A stretch of 53,777 nt of DNA. It comes from Planctomycetota bacterium (GTDB lineage: Bacteria > Planctomycetota > SZUA-567). Below, piece after piece: positions 34,970 to 43,225 of this stretch; within the stretch, counting starts at the first letter, position 1; each line of letters starts with the position of its first letter. The notes under the pieces were generated by a model, which saw only the letters and a list, made by a program, of their open reading frames with translations, was not told the origin of the DNA and did not search any database. Position numbers and translations under genes: made by a program. The stretch is taken from assembly GCA_031261425.1 (NCBI GenBank), contig JAISJR010000103.1:1-53777 (forward strand), written 5' to 3'.

Positions 34970-35901
34970 GCAAATTATCAAAAATCAAAATCGTATCGCT
35001 TTTCTCCGGTTGCGGCGGCATGGACTTGGGTTTCTTGGGCGGTTTCGATTTTTTAGGCAAGCATTACGCGAAAAATGATTTTGAAATAACTTGGGCAAAT
35101 GAAATCAATGCCGCCGCGTGCAAAACTTACCGTGAAAATGTCGGCGACCATATCATTGAAGGCGACGCGCGTCAAGTTATCGCCGATTTGCCGCCGACTG
35201 CCGATGTGGTTATCGGCGGTTTTCCTTGTCAAGACATTTCGATTAACGGCAAAATGCAAGGCATCAAAGGCAAGCGAAGCGGACTTTATACTTTATTGGT
35301 AGAAGCGGTCGCCAAGACGCAGCCGAAAATTTTTGTCGCGGAAAATGTCAAAGGTCTGCTATTGAAACAAAACGCGGATTCTTTCGCCAAAATCCTCGCT
35401 GATTTTTGCGCGCTCGGCTACAGCGTTAGTTATCAACTTTACAACGCCGAAAAATACGGAGTGCCGCAAACTCGCGAGCGCGTACTGATTGTCGGGACGC
35501 GCCGCGATATGCCGCGTTTTACGCCGCCGCCGCCGCCGGACGCGTCGCCAATCACCGCGAAAGAAGCGCTGGTCGATTTGGAAAATCGCGCGTTGGATGA
35601 GGAATTTAGCCACGTTTGGTCGTTCGCCAATAAAAGCACGGAGCAAGGCAATCGTCGCTTAATCGCCGACCGTCCGGGTTATACGGTGCGCGCCGAGTGC
35701 CATGGCAACATTCAATTTCACTATTCTTTGCCGCGCCGAATTTCGATGCGCGAAGCGGCGCGGTTGCAGTCCTTCCCCGACAACTTTATTTTCAAAGCCA
35801 AACTGCGCGAAACCGAACGGCAAATCGGCAACGCCGTGCCGCCGGTGTTGGCGTGGCATGTCGCGCGCGCGGTGCAATCAACCATCAAAGGCGGCGAATG
35901 A
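34966..35901 (+). CDS. DNA (cytosine-5) methyltransferase
   Basis: 311 residues. SLFSGCGGMDLGF (SAM binding), GGFPCQDISING (catalytic Cys in PCQ), FVAENVKGLL (ENV), GVPQTRERVLIVG (QxRxR) and the final RLQSFPDNF and QIGNAVPPVLAWHVA are motifs I, IV, VI, VIII, IX and X. The target-recognition region between VIII and IX is short, so the site cannot be predicted. Both ends overlap neighbours by 4 bp, so vsr, the methylase and the endonuclease are translationally coupled. Confidence 0.95.
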   Translation: MSKLSKIKIVSLFSGCGGMDLGFLGGFDFLGKHYAKNDFEITWANEINAAACKTYRENVGDHIIEGDARQVIADLPPTADVVIGGFPCQDISINGKMQGIKGKRSGLYTLLVEAVAKTQPKIFVAENVKGLLLKQNADSFAKILADFCALGYSVSYQLYNAEKYGVPQTRERVLIVGTRRDMPRFTPPPPPDASPITAKEALVDLENRALDEEFSHVWSFANKSTEQGNRRLIADRPGYTVRAECHGNIQFHYSLPRRISMREAARLQSFPDNFIFKAKLRETERQIGNAVPPVLAWHVARAVQSTIKGGE

Positions 35902-36911
35902 TCAATCAAGATGAATTTGAGAATTTGTTGACCGCCGCTTGCGCGCGACTTGACGCCGAAGCCCGCCGCGAAATTTTTCGCTCGTCGCCGCAATTTGAAA
36001 ATCGCGCGCGCGAAGTTTTGCAAGACGGTCTCGCGTCGCATCCTGAAATCAAAATTGATTTTGACCCGCATCCGCAAGCGTTTCCCGACATCGCGGTTGA
36101 GCGTTTTGGCGTGGAAGTAAAATTCACGCTTAACGATACTTGGCGAAGCGTCGCCAACAGCGTCCTCGAATCGCACCGCGTCGAAACCGTCGAAAAGGTT
36201 TATTTGATATTTGGAAAAATGGGTGGCGAGCCGGAAGTAAAATGGGCTGATTACGAGCAAAGCGTAATGCACGTTCGCACTTCGCATGTGCCGCGATTTG
36301 AAGTTGAAATTTCGACGGCTCGGTCGCTTTTTGATTTGATGGGCGTCAAGTATGACGATTTTCGTCAACTGCCGATGTCCGAGAAAATGCGCTATATTCG
36401 CAATTACGCGCGGTCGCGGTTGCAAAAAGGCGAACGGTTATGGTGGCTAGAAGATTCGCCGGAAGCGGAACACGCCTTGCCGATACAAGCGCGTCTTTAT
36501 ACCGGTTTATCAATGGAAGAAAAAACCAAACTTCGCGCGGAAGCGGTGCTGTTGTGTCCGAGCGTGGTGGATTCGCGCAACACGCGCGATAAATACAACG
36601 ATGTGGTTTTGTATTTGCTGACTTATCGCGGAGTGCTTTGTCATCAGGCGCGAGATTTATTTTCCGCCGGAAGCGTCGCCAATCCCACTAATGATGACGA
36701 AGGCGGAATTTACATTGAGCGAGCGTTAAAACTTCTCGAAACGGAAATGACGCGAGCGGCGTTGACGATGGACGACGCGCTGTTTGTCGAATATTGGGGC
36801 GAATCGGTTCCGCCTCAGAAGCGTATTGCTCGCTGGCTCGAAAAAGCCGACGCGATAGCCAAAGATTGGACGCCGTCGAAAAGTTTGTTCGTAAATTATC
36901 GCGATAAATAA
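35898..36911 (+). CDS. Predicted type II restriction endonuclease
   Basis: 337 residues from an ATG overlapping the methylase stop. The likely catalytic core is FPDIAVERFGVEVKFT (residues about 62-77), a PD...(E)xK pattern. The rest is unassigned; no named isoschizomer family was recognised. Position after vsr and the cytosine methylase makes it the cognate restriction enzyme. It shows mixed base use like the methylase and is somewhat less G/C-biased than flanking housekeeping genes. Confidence 0.75.
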   Translation: MINQDEFENLLTAACARLDAEARREIFRSSPQFENRAREVLQDGLASHPEIKIDFDPHPQAFPDIAVERFGVEVKFTLNDTWRSVANSVLESHRVETVEKVYLIFGKMGGEPEVKWADYEQSVMHVRTSHVPRFEVEISTARSLFDLMGVKYDDFRQLPMSEKMRYIRNYARSRLQKGERLWWLEDSPEAEHALPIQARLYTGLSMEEKTKLRAEAVLLCPSVVDSRNTRDKYNDVVLYLLTYRGVLCHQARDLFSAGSVANPTNDDEGGIYIERALKLLETEMTRAALTMDDALFVEYWGESVPPQKRIARWLEKADAIAKDWTPSKSLFVNYRDK

Positions 36912-36950
36912 CAAATCACATCGCCAATATTCAACGTGCGATTGAATTAT

Positions 36951-37352
36951 CTATCGCGACACGATATAGCGCGCGAGGCGCGCGTCTTCGTTTTTGATGT
37001 GATTGGTTAGCCATTCGCCGATGCTGATGTTTAACTTGCCGACCAACGCGACGGTCGTGCCGTTTTCGCGGAAGTGCAACACAATTTCCGCGATTGCTCG
37101 CTTGAAATGGTCGTGCATTTTTTTGTGTCCCGCGTAATGCGGGTATTGATGACGAACTTGTAGTTCCTCTTCGTCGCGCAAATGTTTTAGCGCGTAATTG
37201 ACCATAAACTCCAACGTGCTCTCGGCGGCGTCCCGACCTTTGCCGTTATTGCAGGCGTCCAAGAGATTGTTGATTGCGATAATCAACTCCTGATGTTGCC
37301 GGTCAATCAATTCATTGCCGGTTTCCAATACCGCGTCCCAAGTATAAGCCAT
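36951..37352 (-). CDS. Bacteriohemerythrin
   Basis: 133 residues. The di-iron oxygen-binding pattern is present: WDAVLETGNELIDRQHQELI, ALKHLRDEEE, HKKMHDHF and HIKNEDARLA supply the expected His/Asp/Glu ligands. It carries or senses oxygen and is frequent in motile micro-aerobic or anaerobic bacteria. AAAGGAG precedes the ATG. It is a stand-alone gene convergent with the restriction endonuclease. Confidence 0.93.
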   Translation of the reverse strand: MAYTWDAVLETGNELIDRQHQELIIAINNLLDACNNGKGRDAAESTLEFMVNYALKHLRDEEELQVRHQYPHYAGHKKMHDHFKRAIAEIVLHFRENGTTVALVGKLNISIGEWLTNHIKNEDARLARYIVSR

Positions 37353-37468
37353 TGGCGGTCTCCTTTGATTCTTGACAATTGGCGCGACTTCCCTCGCTTA
37401 CGCCATCATACGAAAACCGGACGGGTTGTAAAAAACCGCCGCGCGCAATAATCGCGCTCTCTCCCAAT

Positions 37469-37511
37469 AAAAAAGTGTTTTCCCCCGCCGCGCGACGGAA
37501 AACACTTTTAC
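37469..37511 (-). terminator. Strong hairpin terminator
   Basis: AAAAGTGTTTTCC / GGAAAACACTTTT arms around a G/C-rich loop; the minus strand continues into a T tract. It lies 18 bp after the RecE-like fragment. Both arms being A/T-flanked makes it bidirectional. Confidence 0.75.
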
Positions 37512-37528
37512 AGCAAATCGGCGATTAT

Positions 37529-37684
37529 TTAATTTACCATTGCCTCCGTCGTTTCCGGCGGGTTATCAACCGCCCATTTGTAACTCGCCGGTGTGTCGAG
37601 TATCTTCCACAGTGCCGACCGATTGACGGCGGGCGCGGCGAAATAATCCTCTGACGATAAATCATACAAAATGTAATTATACAT
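37529..37684 (-). pseudogene. N-terminal fragment of a RecE-like PD-(D/E)xK exonuclease (DUF3799 type)
   Basis: 51 codons, MYNYILYDLSSEDYFAAPAV then NRSALWKILDTPASYKW, ending TTEAMVN. This matches the start of phage exodeoxyribonuclease VIII-like proteins (Y....Y...AVSRS.L..LL.SPA.YK), whose next residues would be the GTALH segment, but a stop comes first. The usual protein is above 250 residues. It is therefore probably a truncated phage remnant, although it keeps a ribosome site (GCGGGAT) and its own terminator. Confidence 0.6.
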
Positions 37685-37696
37685 CGGAATATCCCG

Positions 37697-37858
37697 CTAA
37701 AATATAAAAGCAGCTACAAACGACAAAACTACGGCTAATGCAACCGCAATTATCGTTAAGTCCTTAAGAATAATCAAAGACAAAGCGCAATAATGCAACA
37801 TCATTCTATCAAATTCATCATCCTTGCCCGAGGGCGACTTCCATCCAGTGTTGAACAT
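37697..37858 (-). CDS. Small single-pass membrane protein
   Basis: 53 residues from the ATG at 37858, with GGGGAGG 7 bp upstream. A hydrophilic head (WKSPSGKDDEFDRM) is followed by about 30 hydrophobic residues ending FVAAFIF. It stops 12 bp before the RecE-like fragment on the same strand, so the two may share a transcript. No family was recognised. Confidence 0.6.
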   Translation of the reverse strand: MFNTGWKSPSGKDDEFDRMMLHYCALSLIILKDLTIIAVALAVVLSFVAAFIF

Positions 37859-37921
37859 TTCACACCTCCCCTTTCTGTCTGAGGTCGCGGCGTCTAACAC
37901 GATTGGTCAGGCGCGGCGGAA

Positions 37922-38905
37922 TTATTTATGCCCGCCGTCAATGCCTAACAATTGCAGATAGCGTCCGGCGTTTTCGTTCAGTTTTTGGATGCCGAAAATG
38001 CTGGCTTTCGTCAGAATGTCGGCGGTCGCCTGTTCGGTCGAGAGTTTCGCAATGTCGGCGTCGCCGATTTCGCTTTCCGTCGCGATGATATTTTCCATCG
38101 CCACCGCCAACGAATTGGCGTTGGCTTCCAACGTGTTTTGCTGATACGCGCCGATGCTCGCGCGGTAGCCGGAAATATCCCGTTGGGCTTGGTCAACGAT
38201 TTGCATCGCGATTTCCGGGTTCTCCGCCAACGCCGCGTCGCCGCCGGAATACAAATCCCGCATCGAATACGTCTTGCTCGTCGTTACCGGTTTGCCGTCG
38301 GCGTCAAGTCGCTGAATTTTGTTGCCGTCCGCGTCGTATTTATAGACCGTTTCGCCGGCGTCGTTGACGGTGGTTTCATAGACCGGCGTTTCGACCGTAA
38401 CGCGCCCCAAATTTTCGAGCGAGATATTCGGCAGACCGAATTTGTCGCGTCCGACGCTGTCCGTCAGTTGCAAGTTCATATCGGACGACGTGCCGTTGAG
38501 CAGATTTTTATTACTGTAAGTCGTGGTCGTCGCGATTTTTTGCACGGCGTTTAAGATGCCGTTGACTTCCGCCTGGTCGGCTTTGACCTGGTCTTGCGAA
38601 GTAACGCCGCCGTTCGCCGCGTGAATGGCGAGTTGTTTGACTTTCGCGAGCGGGTTGGCGATGCTGGCGAGCGCGCCCTCGGCAATCGCGAGCACGTTGT
38701 TGGTTTCCTGCGTGTTTTGCATCGCGCGTTGCGTGCCGAAAATCGACGACTGCAACTGCGCCGACATCACGTAACCGGCGGGGTCGTTAGACGCGCTGTT
38801 AATTTTCCGACCGGTGGAAAGTTTTTCCATCGCGGAAGACAGCCGCTGATTATTGTGATGGTAAGAATTGACCGCGTTGGACGCGGAACCGCCGATGCTA
38901 ATCAT
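37922..38905 (-). CDS. fliC: Flagellin
   Basis: 327 residues. The N-terminal D0/D1 helices (NSYHHNNQRLSSAMEKLSTGRKINSASNDPAGY) and C-terminal helix (DIAKLSTEQATADILTKASIFGIQKLNENAGRYLQLLG) are conserved. The variable middle (about 140-230) is short. The C-terminus ends GIDGGHK rather than the usual short LLR end. It polymerises into the flagellar filament. AAGGAGG precedes the ATG. No other flagellar gene is present, so this may be one of several flagellins. A sigma-70-like promoter is visible instead of a clear sigma-28 one. Confidence 0.88.
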   Translation of the reverse strand: MISIGGSASNAVNSYHHNNQRLSSAMEKLSTGRKINSASNDPAGYVMSAQLQSSIFGTQRAMQNTQETNNVLAIAEGALASIANPLAKVKQLAIHAANGGVTSQDQVKADQAEVNGILNAVQKIATTTTYSNKNLLNGTSSDMNLQLTDSVGRDKFGLPNISLENLGRVTVETPVYETTVNDAGETVYKYDADGNKIQRLDADGKPVTTSKTYSMRDLYSGGDAALAENPEIAMQIVDQAQRDISGYRASIGAYQQNTLEANANSLAVAMENIIATESEIGDADIAKLSTEQATADILTKASIFGIQKLNENAGRYLQLLGIDGGHK

Positions 38906-38961
38906 AATTTCCTCCTTGTTGGGGCTTGGCGCGGCAAATCCCTTGCCGCGACAGAAATGAC

Positions 38962-38989
38962 AATATAAACCGCTCTCCCGCACTGTCAA
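38962..38989 (-). promoter_or_regulatory. Probable sigma-70-type promoter of flagellin
   Basis: On the minus strand, TTGACA, 16 bp, TATATT, ending about 57 bp before the flagellin start. Confidence 0.6.
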
Positions 38990-39035
38990 ACTTAATTATC
39001 GGCGCCCAAGCGGAAAACTTAAACTTTATCAAATT

Positions 39036-39166
39036 AAAGTTGGTAGTTGCTAGTCGGTGGTTTTTAGCGGTGGAGTTTGACGGTCAGAGATTCGCTTCGC
39101 GGACGCCGGCGAACTTGCCCATAAAAACTCCGCCGCTACCGACTAAAAACTATCGACTGCTCTTTC
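39036..39166. repeat. Heptad-like element with divergent arms
   Basis: Arms TAGTCGGTGGTTTTTAGCGG and CCGCTACCGACTAAAAACTA are inverted copies of one another but not regular heptads. The core GGAGTTTGACGGTCAGAGATTCGCTTCGC...AAAACTCC is nearly the one at 3986-4140. Confidence 0.75.
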
Positions 39167-39167
39167 A

Positions 39168-39196
39168 TTGATATTTTCCGCCGCCGAATTTACAAT
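39168..39196 (+). promoter_or_regulatory. Probable sigma-70 promoter of murF
   Basis: TTGATA, 17 bp, TACAAT, 27 bp before the start codon. Confidence 0.6.
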
Positions 39197-39223
39197 CTCC
39201 GCGACGACCACCGCGAGGATAAA

Positions 39224-40585
39224 ATGACGGAACTCGACTTGCAAACGGCGGCGAAGTGGGCGGCGGGGAAACTTGTCGGCGACAATGTCGCGTTTGCCGC
39301 CGTCGGCACCGACACGCGGGCGTTGCCGCCGCGCAGTTTGTTTGTCGCGTTGCGCGGTCCGAACTTTGACGGCGATAATTTCATCGACGCGGCGTTTGCG
39401 AGCGGCGCGGTCGCGGCGCTCACCGGCAACGAAGCGGCGCTAAAACGGCGCCCCGGTATTGTGGTCGATGACCCCGCGCGCGCGTTCGGCGAAATGGCGG
39501 CGGGTTTTCGCCGCGAAATCGCGCAAGTCCCGTGGTTCGCCGTTACCGGCACCAACGGCAAAACGACGACCCGCCGCCTGCTCGCGCATATTTTGCGCGC
39601 CGGCGGTAAAAACATTTGCGAACCGGCGGCGAATTTCAACAACTTAATCGGCGTGCCGAAAACGCTGTTGCAAAGCGACGCCGCGACCGAGTTCGGCGTG
39701 TTGGAAATGGGCACGAGCAGTCCGGGCGAAATCCGCCGCTTGGCGGAAATCGCGCGTCCGACCGTCGCGGCAATCACCAACATTTCCGCCGGACATTTGT
39801 CGGGGCTGAAATCGCTCGACCGTATCGCGGCGGAAAAACAAGAGATATTTGCATTTTTGCCGGACGACGGTTTGGCGATTTTTCCGGCGGCGAACGCGGC
39901 GCAATTTCGCCCACGCCTGCCGCGCGGCGTAGAGGCGATTACTTTCGCGGTTGACGCGCCCGCCGATGTGGTCGCCACCGACATTAAAACCGACGAACAC
40001 GGCAGTCGTTTTTGCGTCGAGGCGCAAGAATTTTTTCTGCCGTTGCTCGGCGTCCACAACGTTGAAAATTGTCTAATCGCTCTGATTGCGGCGCGGCGTT
40101 TCGGGATTGCTTTCGCGGACGCCGCGCTTGCCGATTTCGCGCCGGTCGCGGGGCGCTTGCAAACGACGGTGGCGGCGGGCGTAACGCTGATTGACGACGC
40201 TTACAACGCGAATCCGGCGAGCATCCGCGCGGCGGCGCAAGTGTTGGCGGCGTATCCGGCGAAGCGGCGCGTTTTGCTTCTCGCCGATATGGGCGAACTC
40301 GGCGACGAGTCGCGCCGCTTGCATCAAGAATTGGGACGGTGGTTAGCCGCGACCGCCATCGACGTGTTGCTCGCGGTCGGCGACGAAATGGCGGCGTTGA
40401 TTGAGAGCGCAAGCAAGAACAACCCGCGGCAAACGCTCGCGCATTATCGCGACACCGGCGCGTTGCTGACCGCGCTCCGCGGGCAACTGCAAGCCGGCGA
40501 CGTGGTCTTGGTCAAGGGCTCGCACGCGACTAATATGTCGCGCGTCGCGGCGGAATTGAAAAAGAATTTAGAGTTGAGAGTTTAG
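39224..40585 (+). CDS. murF: UDP-MurNAc-tripeptide:D-Ala-D-Ala ligase
   Basis: 453 residues. Substrate-binding start DTRALPPRSLFVALRGPNFDGDNF, ATP loop AVTGTNGKTTTRRLL, then EMGTSSPGEIRRLAEIARPTVAAITNI and the C-terminal LIDDAYNANPASIRAA are MurF signatures. It adds D-Ala-D-Ala in the cytoplasm to complete the peptidoglycan pentapeptide. GCGAGGA precedes the ATG. The last residues (LELRV) are written by a GAGAGTT-type heptad arm. It stands alone, outside the usual mur cluster. Confidence 0.95.
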   Translation: MTELDLQTAAKWAAGKLVGDNVAFAAVGTDTRALPPRSLFVALRGPNFDGDNFIDAAFASGAVAALTGNEAALKRRPGIVVDDPARAFGEMAAGFRREIAQVPWFAVTGTNGKTTTRRLLAHILRAGGKNICEPAANFNNLIGVPKTLLQSDAATEFGVLEMGTSSPGEIRRLAEIARPTVAAITNISAGHLSGLKSLDRIAAEKQEIFAFLPDDGLAIFPAANAAQFRPRLPRGVEAITFAVDAPADVVATDIKTDEHGSRFCVEAQEFFLPLLGVHNVENCLIALIAARRFGIAFADAALADFAPVAGRLQTTVAAGVTLIDDAYNANPASIRAAAQVLAAYPAKRRVLLLADMGELGDESRRLHQELGRWLAATAIDVLLAVGDEMAALIESASKNNPRQTLAHYRDTGALLTALRGQLQAGDVVLVKGSHATNMSRVAAELKKNLELRV

Positions 40586-40591
40586 AGTTGA
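40567..40591. repeat. Half heptad element at the murF stop
   Basis: TTTAGAGTTGAGAGTTTAGAGTTGAG overlaps the murF stop codon. GCGGTGGCGTTCTATTAAAGTTA after it may be a decayed core; there is no right arm. Confidence 0.7.
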
Positions 40592-40686
40592 GCGGTGGCG
40601 TTCTATTAAAGTTATTCGACGACCGTGCCAAAACTCGACGATAATAAACATTTTCCCTACCTCACACCCCAGAAAGCGAGCGCGCG

Positions 40687-41703
40687 ATGATTGTCATCTT
40701 AAAACCCCAGACCACCGAGGCGCAAATCAACCAACTCGTGGCGTGGATGAAGAATATGAATTTCGAGGTCAATCTTTCCGGCAAACTGCAAACGATTGTC
40801 GGGCTGATTGGCGACACCACGCGCCTCGACATCGACACGATTAAGGCGATTGATTGCGTGGAAGACGTGCGGCGGATTCAAGACCCTTACAAAAAAGCCA
40901 ACCGCAAATTCCACACCGAAGACACCGTCGTCGAAATCGGCGCAGCGCGCGTCAAAATCGGCGGCGGCAATTTTCAACTTATCGCCGGTCCCTGCTCGGT
41001 CGAAAGCGAAGAGCAAATTATCACGGTGGCGAAAGCCGTCAAAGCGTCCGGTGCGACGATTCTCCGCGGCGGCGCCTTCAAGCCGCGCACTTCGCCTTAC
41101 GCTTTTCAGGGCTTGCACGGCGAGGGGCTACGGTTGCTCGAACTCGCGAAAAAAGAAACCGGCTTACCGATTGTTACCGAAATTATGGACGCGGCGCACA
41201 TTCCGCTGTTCGCCGACGTTGACCTCATTCAAATCGGCGCGCGCAATATGCAAAATTTCGAGTTGCTGAAAGAAGTCGGCGAAATGCGCAAGCCGGTGCT
41301 GATAAAACGCGGTCTGGCGAACACGTTGCAAGAATTGCTGATGAGCGCGGAATACGTTATGGCGAGCGGCTCGCCGGACGTGATTTTGTGCGAGCGCGGC
41401 ATCCGCACGTTCGAGAGCGCGACGCGAAACACGCTCGACATTTCCGCCGTGCCGGTGTTGCGGGAATTGACGCACCTGCCGGTTATCATCGACCCCAGCC
41501 ATTCGTGCGGCGTGGCGCGGTGGGTGAAACCGTTGTCGCTCGCGGCGGCGGCGATTGGCGTGGACGGGCTGATTATCGAGGTTCACAACAATCCGAAATG
41601 CGCCCTCTGCGACGGCGCGCAATCGCTGACGCCGCCGGCGTTCGACGACGTGGCGAATTGCGTCCGCCAAATCCGCGCCTGCGCCGCGGGAATGTGGAAT
41701 TGA
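40687..41703 (+). CDS. aroF: 3-deoxy-7-phosphoheptulonate synthase (type I-beta, with N-terminal regulatory domain)
   Basis: 338 residues. An N-terminal ferredoxin-like domain (1-70: MIVILKPQTTEAQINQLV) precedes the barrel with IAGPCSVESEEQI, GGAFKPRTSPYAFQG, IGARNMQNFELLKEVG, PVLIKRG and IDPSHSCGVARWV. It condenses PEP and erythrose-4-phosphate, the first step of the shikimate pathway; the N-terminal domain usually mediates feedback inhibition. It is weakly preceded by AAAGCGAG. A heptad element begins at the stop codon. Confidence 0.95.
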   Translation: MIVILKPQTTEAQINQLVAWMKNMNFEVNLSGKLQTIVGLIGDTTRLDIDTIKAIDCVEDVRRIQDPYKKANRKFHTEDTVVEIGAARVKIGGGNFQLIAGPCSVESEEQIITVAKAVKASGATILRGGAFKPRTSPYAFQGLHGEGLRLLELAKKETGLPIVTEIMDAAHIPLFADVDLIQIGARNMQNFELLKEVGEMRKPVLIKRGLANTLQELLMSAEYVMASGSPDVILCERGIRTFESATRNTLDISAVPVLRELTHLPVIIDPSHSCGVARWVKPLSLAAAAIGVDGLIIEVHNNPKCALCDGAQSLTPPAFDDVANCVRQIRACAAGMWN

Positions 41704-41824
41704 GAGTTTAGAGTTGAGAGTTTAGAGTTAAGCAGAGGTTGCGCTTCGCGCGTTATTAAAATAACTCCACCGCTCAACTCTAAACTCTAAACTTTCAACT
41801 CTCAACTCTCAACTCTCAACTCTG
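41703..41824. repeat. Heptad element, GAGAGTT/TAGAGTT-type arms
   Basis: GAGAGTT/TAGAGTT units, reverse core GCAGAGGTTGCGCTTCGCGCG...AATAACTCC, then CTCAACT/CTAAACT units ending 7 bp before the rarA start. Confidence 0.92.
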
Positions 41825-41830
41825 AAAAAA

Positions 41831-43138
41831 ATGTCCCTATTTTCCCTCACCGCGCCGCTGGCGGAACGTTTGCGTCCGCGCGCGCTTGAAGAGTTTGTCG
41901 GGCAGGAACATCTGCTTGGCGCCGGACGCTTGCTGAACCGCGCCATCGTCGCCGACCAAATCGTCAGTATGATTTTGTGGGGACCGCCCGGTAGCGGCAA
42001 AACCACGCTCGCCCGCGTCATCGCCAAGAGCACCGGTCATAAATTCGTCGCCTTTTCGGCGGTGATGAACGGCGTCAAAGAAGTGCGCGACCTCGTCGCC
42101 GACGCGCAACAACTCCTCGCCAACTTCGGCAAGCGCACCATTCTTTTCGTCGATGAAATCCACCGTTTCAACAAAGCCCAGCAAGACGCCTTTTTGCCAC
42201 ACCTCGAAGCCGGCACGGTGATTCTCATCGGCGCGACGACGGAAAATCCCTCGTTCGCCGTCAACGGCGCGTTGCTCTCGCGCTGTCGCGTCTGGACGCT
42301 GAACGCGCTCTCCGACGCCAATATCGGCGAAATCGTCGCTCTCGCGTTGCGCGACGAATTGCGCGGCTTAGGGAAAATGCGGTTGACCCTCGCGGACGAC
42401 GCGCGGGCGCATTTAATCAATTACGCCAACGGCGACGCCCGCGCCGCGCTCGGCGCGTTGGAAATGGCCGCCGCATCCGTCGGCGGCGAAAACGCGGCGC
42501 AAGAATTGACGCTGACGACGATTAAAGAAGCGATTACGGCGCGGAATGTTACTTACGACAAAGGCGGCGACGAGCATTACAATTTAATCTCGGCGTTGCA
42601 TAAATCGGTGCGCGGCTCCGACCCGCAGGCGGCGTTGTATTGGCTGGCGCGAATGTTGTCCGGCGGCGCCGACCCGCTGTATGTCGCGCGGCGAATGGTG
42701 CGAATGGCGAGCGAAGACATCGGGCTTGCCGACCCGCAGGCGTTGACGCTGGCGCTTGCCGCCAAAGACGCGGCGCATTTTTTGGGACTGCCGGAATGTA
42801 ACACGGCGCTGGCGGAGTGCGCGATTTATTTGGCGACGGCGCCGAAGTCGAATAAAACTTACGTCGCGTTCAACGCGGCGGCGGCGGCGGTGGCGCAAAC
42901 GCGCAACGAGCCGGTGCCGCTCCACATTCGCAACGCGCCGACGAAATTGATGAAGCAACTCGACTACGGCAAGGGTTATCAATACGACCCCGATTGCGCC
43001 GACGGTTTTTCCGGTCAAGACCATTTGCCGGAGTCGCTCGCGGGAACGGTTTTCTACACGCCCGGCGAATTCGGCTTCGAGCGCGAACTCAAAAAGCGGC
43101 TGGATTATTGGGAACGATTGCGAAGAGCGAGAGTTTAG
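41831..43138 (+). CDS. rarA: Replication-associated recombination ATPase RarA (MgsA)
   Basis: 435 residues. LAERLRPRALEEFVGQEHLLG, Walker A GPPGSGKTTLARVIA, Walker B TILFVDEIHRFNKAQQDAFLPHLE, sensor GATTENPSF and the C-terminal YNLISALHKSVRGSDPQAALYWLARML and HLRDAH-like equivalents fit RarA. It acts at stalled replication forks, working with single-strand binding protein. The ATG comes directly after a heptad arm and a run of A, with no Shine-Dalgarno. Confidence 0.95.
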   Translation: MSLFSLTAPLAERLRPRALEEFVGQEHLLGAGRLLNRAIVADQIVSMILWGPPGSGKTTLARVIAKSTGHKFVAFSAVMNGVKEVRDLVADAQQLLANFGKRTILFVDEIHRFNKAQQDAFLPHLEAGTVILIGATTENPSFAVNGALLSRCRVWTLNALSDANIGEIVALALRDELRGLGKMRLTLADDARAHLINYANGDARAALGALEMAAASVGGENAAQELTLTTIKEAITARNVTYDKGGDEHYNLISALHKSVRGSDPQAALYWLARMLSGGADPLYVARRMVRMASEDIGLADPQALTLALAAKDAAHFLGLPECNTALAECAIYLATAPKSNKTYVAFNAAAAAVAQTRNEPVPLHIRNAPTKLMKQLDYGKGYQYDPDCADGFSGQDHLPESLAGTVFYTPGEFGFERELKKRLDYWERLRRARV

Positions 43139-43209
43139 AGTTGAGCAGTGGAGTTATTTTAAAAATGCGCGAAGCGCAACCTCTGCTCAACTCTCAACTC
43201 TAAACTCTC
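43130..43209. repeat. Heptad element, GAGAGTT/TAGAGTT-type arms
   Basis: A short left arm starts inside the last codons of rarA (RARV); core GTGGAGTTATTTTAAAAATGCGCGAAGCGCAACC; right arm CTCAACT/CTAAACT. Confidence 0.9.
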
Positions 43210-43225
43210 CCCCGAAAGGGAACTT

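Noticed and set aside
33182-36911. Prophage or integrative element boundaries
   Set aside because: No integrase, attachment-site duplication or tRNA junction is visible; only the RecE-like fragment hints at phage DNA.
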